Origin: an uncultured Bacteroidia bacterium
GTDB lineage: Bacteria; Bacteroidota; Bacteroidia; Bacteroidales; Prolixibacteraceae
DNA length: 6,617 nt
Assembly: GCA_903859795.1 (NCBI GenBank)
Contig: CAIOOC010000747.1
Span: forward strand, 1 to 6,617
Direction of reading: 5' to 3'
Part shown: positions 6,201-6,617 of the stretch, one piece after another
Numbering within the stretch: the stretch's first letter is position 1
Layout: each line of letters begins with the position of its first letter
The notes under the pieces: model-generated
Database searches by the model: none
Told to the model about the DNA's origin: nothing
Seen by the model: the letters and a program-made list of their open reading frames with translations, nothing else
Made by a program: the position numbers and the translations under genes

Positions 6201-6617
6201 CTGCTGTATTGCAGATTAGCGCCAACCGGAGAAGTTACTACAATTGTTCCTGTCGTTACAGCACAGGTTGGCTGTGTCACTGTTGCCAACGGGGCAGCTG
6301 GAGGAGTAGGTACAGCATTAACCACAAAGCTTGCTGATGAAACGCAAGTAGGATTTGCAGTTGTCCTTGCACTGACTGTGTAGGTTGCACCTGCTGGCAC
6401 GGCTGTAAAAGTTGCTGAAGTCTGCCATGTTGTTCCGTTTCTGCTGTATTGCAAATTAGCACCTAGCGGAGAAGTTACCACAATTGTTCCTGTGGTTGCA
6501 GCACAGGTTGGCTGTGTCACTGTTGCTAACGGGGCCGCAGGAGGTGTAGGTACAGCATTAATCACAAAGTTTGCTGATGAAACGCAAGTAGGATTTGCAG
6601 TTGTCCTTGCACTGACC
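3293..6617 (-). CDS. Large repetitive T9SS-secreted surface protein (SprB/adhesin-like), 3' part, 5' end outside window
   Basis: Visible are 1107 residues and a TAA stop. The reading frame stays open to the window edge, so signal peptide and start are missing. A GTG at 6563-6565 is only a Val codon inside a repeat: the 17 codons before it continue the same repeat consensus. Domains in order: a tandem array of 80-residue Thr/Pro/Ala-rich modules, each with two Cys (QPTC and PTC contexts, 53 residues apart); five diverged Ig-like/SprB-type modules (about 3632-4885); and a C-terminal domain with PNSFSPNADGINDNY, IFNRWGNLVY, WWNGR and PVGTYYYVL motifs, the signature of the CHU_C/gliding-motility-associated type B sorting domain. 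Known for the family: this domain targets proteins through the outer membrane via the type IX secretion system. Inferred role: long, stalk-like cell-surface adhesin or gliding-type filament. No enzyme domain is visible. A PorP/SprF gene follows 63 bp downstream. The ligand is unknown; the unseen N-terminal part could carry a catalytic or binding domain. Confidence 0.93.
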   Translation of the reverse strand, partial: VSARTTANPTCVSSANFVINAVPTPPAAPLATVTQPTCAATTGTIVVTSPLGANLQYSRNGTTWQTSATFTAVPAGATYTVSARTTANPTCVSSASFVVNAVPTPPAAPLATVTQPTCAVTTGTIVVTSPVGANLQYSRNGTTWQTSATFTAVPAGATYTISVRSTASPTCVSSANFVVNAIPNAPAAPAATLTQPTCAVTTGTIVVTSPVGANLQYSINGTTWQSSTTFAALPAGATYTISARTTANPTCVSTANFVVNTAPSAPATPLATVTQPTCAVTTATIVVTSPLGANLQYSSDGSTWQSSTTFSGLAAGTTYTISARTTINPTCVSSAVFTVDAVPSPPATPVATLTQPTCALTTGTIIITSPLGVNLQYSSDGIIWQSSTSFSGLAAGATYTISTRNIINQTCVSSASFTVNAVPTPPETPLATLIQPTCAIITGTIVVTSPLGVDLQYSIDGTIWQSSTTFSGLAAGATYKIRSRNTDSPICISTSNQVINAVPSAPSTPLAVVTQPTCTVSTATIVITSPVGGTIQYSLDGSTWQNSPTFSSLAAGATYTIGVRSTVNPTCLSSADFVVNKAYISPAAPSQGVITQPTCLSATGSVVLNGLPASGSWTITRTPDGKSVSGSGIGTTISNLASGAYRFTITNADGCTSVPSESIQINSQPATPSAPVIGSVVQPLCAVSTGTITITSPTGTGMSYSIDGTDYSNPTGIFSLLQPGKYTVTSRNSDGCISLGTIVTINNQPPALALTKAEVTTPIVCNGGTATVTLSASGGTAPLTYTLNGVNNSTGVFSGVLAASSVSYAITDANQCGTVAGVINITQPEAIDLSAAPTNVTCKGAADGSILLTVVNGVAPFTYTWTGPGTFTSGAKDLAGLSGGAYNVTVTDANGCTKTISATVRESQEPITLAVSTKPNIQTMSLNGEVLLGDVGGSITLDVTGGTEPYLYTWSGPDSFTSGSQDLTNLAAGTYTLTISDGYGCTTTTSAKVEAQAVLSEDQNCPVSVPNSFSPNADGINDNYVIKCLYNYTNPVIEIFNRWGNLVYKKEHYGDVDFWGSETNAWWNGRSENKLTIGNQDLPVGTYYYVLKLTSSKVMTGFLFLNR
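3296..3604 (-). other. Type B C-terminal sorting domain (CHU_C / gliding-motility-associated) of the surface protein
   Basis: About the last 103 residues. Diagnostic motifs in order: NCPVSVPNSFSPNADGINDN, a short beta segment, PVIEIFNRWGNLVYKK, FWGS with WWNGR, then LPVGTYYYVLKL and the terminal GFLFLNR. This is the pattern of the CHU_C / TIGR04131-type domain. In characterised members it directs type IX secretion, and type B substrates such as SprB need a cognate PorP/SprF protein. The domain is complete and sits at the extreme C-terminus, so the gene's 3' end is intact. Confidence 0.95.
3632..4885 (-). other. Five diverged Ig-like/SprB-type modules between the repeat array and the sorting domain
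   Basis: Reading along the protein: module 8 (4616-4885) starts like the array (QPTC) but has a different core with SGSWTITRTPDG and ends in NADGCTS. Module 9 (4373-4615) is a shorter relative of the array unit, with TGTITITSP, MSYSIDG and NSDGC. Module 10 (4133-4369) has VCNGG, SGGTAPLTYTLNG and DANQCG. Module 11 (3887-4132) is a textbook SprB-repeat pattern: TCKGAADGSI, NGVAPFTYTW, LSGGAYNVTVTDANGC. Module 12 (3632-3886) has TGGTEPYLYTW, LAAGTYTLTISDGYGC but lacks the first Cys. The SprB repeat family is known from the F. johnsoniae gliding adhesin SprB and many Bacteroidota surface proteins. Boundaries are approximate because they were set by eye from Cys and Pro positions. Confidence 0.82.
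4886..6617 (-). repeat. In-frame tandem array of 240-bp repeats (7 complete copies plus one partial)
   Basis: The period is exactly 240 bp (80 codons), seen for example in TCTGCCA at 4981, 5221, 5461, 5701, 5941, 6181 and 6421. Unit boundaries on the minus strand, counted from the Val of the FVVN motif, are 6565, 6325, 6085, 5845, 5605, 5365 and 5125. The partial unit at 6566-6617 runs off the window. Consensus landmarks per unit: VNAVPTPPAAP linker, TQPTC, TGTIVVTSP, LQYS, a short NG or DG turn, W-Q-S, AGATYTIS, and PTCVSSA. Two subfamilies are visible: copies nearest the edge have NG turns and AVPAG, while copies 4-7 have DG turns and GLAAG. Neighbouring copies at the right edge differ at 14 of 197 aligned bases; the innermost copies are far more diverged. 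Each unit probably folds as a small beta-sandwich domain joined by a Pro-rich linker (inference). Confidence 0.97.

Noticed and set aside
5400..6383. Long plus-strand open frame (327 codons) opposite the repeat array, with its own 80-residue periodicity
   Set aside because: It is the antisense shadow of the repeats. The 240-bp unit is a multiple of three, so one stop-free unit gives a long stop-free antisense frame. Its product resembles no family I know, while the minus strand encodes clear domains here.
4886..6617. Regularly spaced repeats as a CRISPR array
   Set aside because: The whole 240-bp unit is repeated and protein-coding in phase. There are no short direct repeats separated by unique spacers.

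Overview
The window carries three genes, all on the minus strand and in one probable operon. It reads like the genome of a Bacteroidota bacterium that has a type IX secretion system (T9SS). The evidence is a large secreted repeat protein ending in a gliding-motility-type C-terminal sorting domain, a PorP/SprF-family outer-membrane protein directly after it, and a PD40/OmpA-type envelope protein. Start regions are A/T-rich and lack clear Shine-Dalgarno motifs, which also fits this phylum. I cannot name the genus.

Layout in transcription order (right to left). (1) From the right edge to 3293 is the 3' part of a large surface-protein (adhesin-like) gene whose start lies outside the window. It opens with an in-frame tandem array of 240-bp (80-residue) Thr/Pro-rich modules: seven complete copies and the end of an eighth. 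Five more diverged Ig-like/SprB-type modules follow, then a type B (CHU_C, gliding-motility-associated) C-terminal domain. (2) After 63 bp comes a complete 308-residue PorP/SprF-family beta-barrel protein (2303-3229). (3) After another 61 bp comes a 692-residue protein (163-2241) with signal peptide, PD40 beta-propeller, carboxypeptidase-regulatory-like domain, OmpA peptidoglycan-binding domain, low-complexity K/P/E linker and C-terminal SPOR domain. The last 162 bp hold no convincing gene. They end at the left edge in a perfect 20-bp palindrome that may be a terminator or a binding site.

How the genes probably work together (inference from known families): the repeat protein is exported by the T9SS and displayed on the cell surface. 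The PorP/SprF protein is its likely dedicated outer-membrane partner, as SprF is for SprB in Flavobacterium johnsoniae. The PD40-OmpA-SPOR protein would tie the assembly to peptidoglycan from the periplasmic side. The arrangement of T9SS type B substrate, PorP/SprF and OmpA-family protein is a recurring theme in Bacteroidota, so the locus is not an unknown system. The most distinctive points are the homogenised repeat array and the combination of two different peptidoglycan-binding domains in one PorE-like protein.
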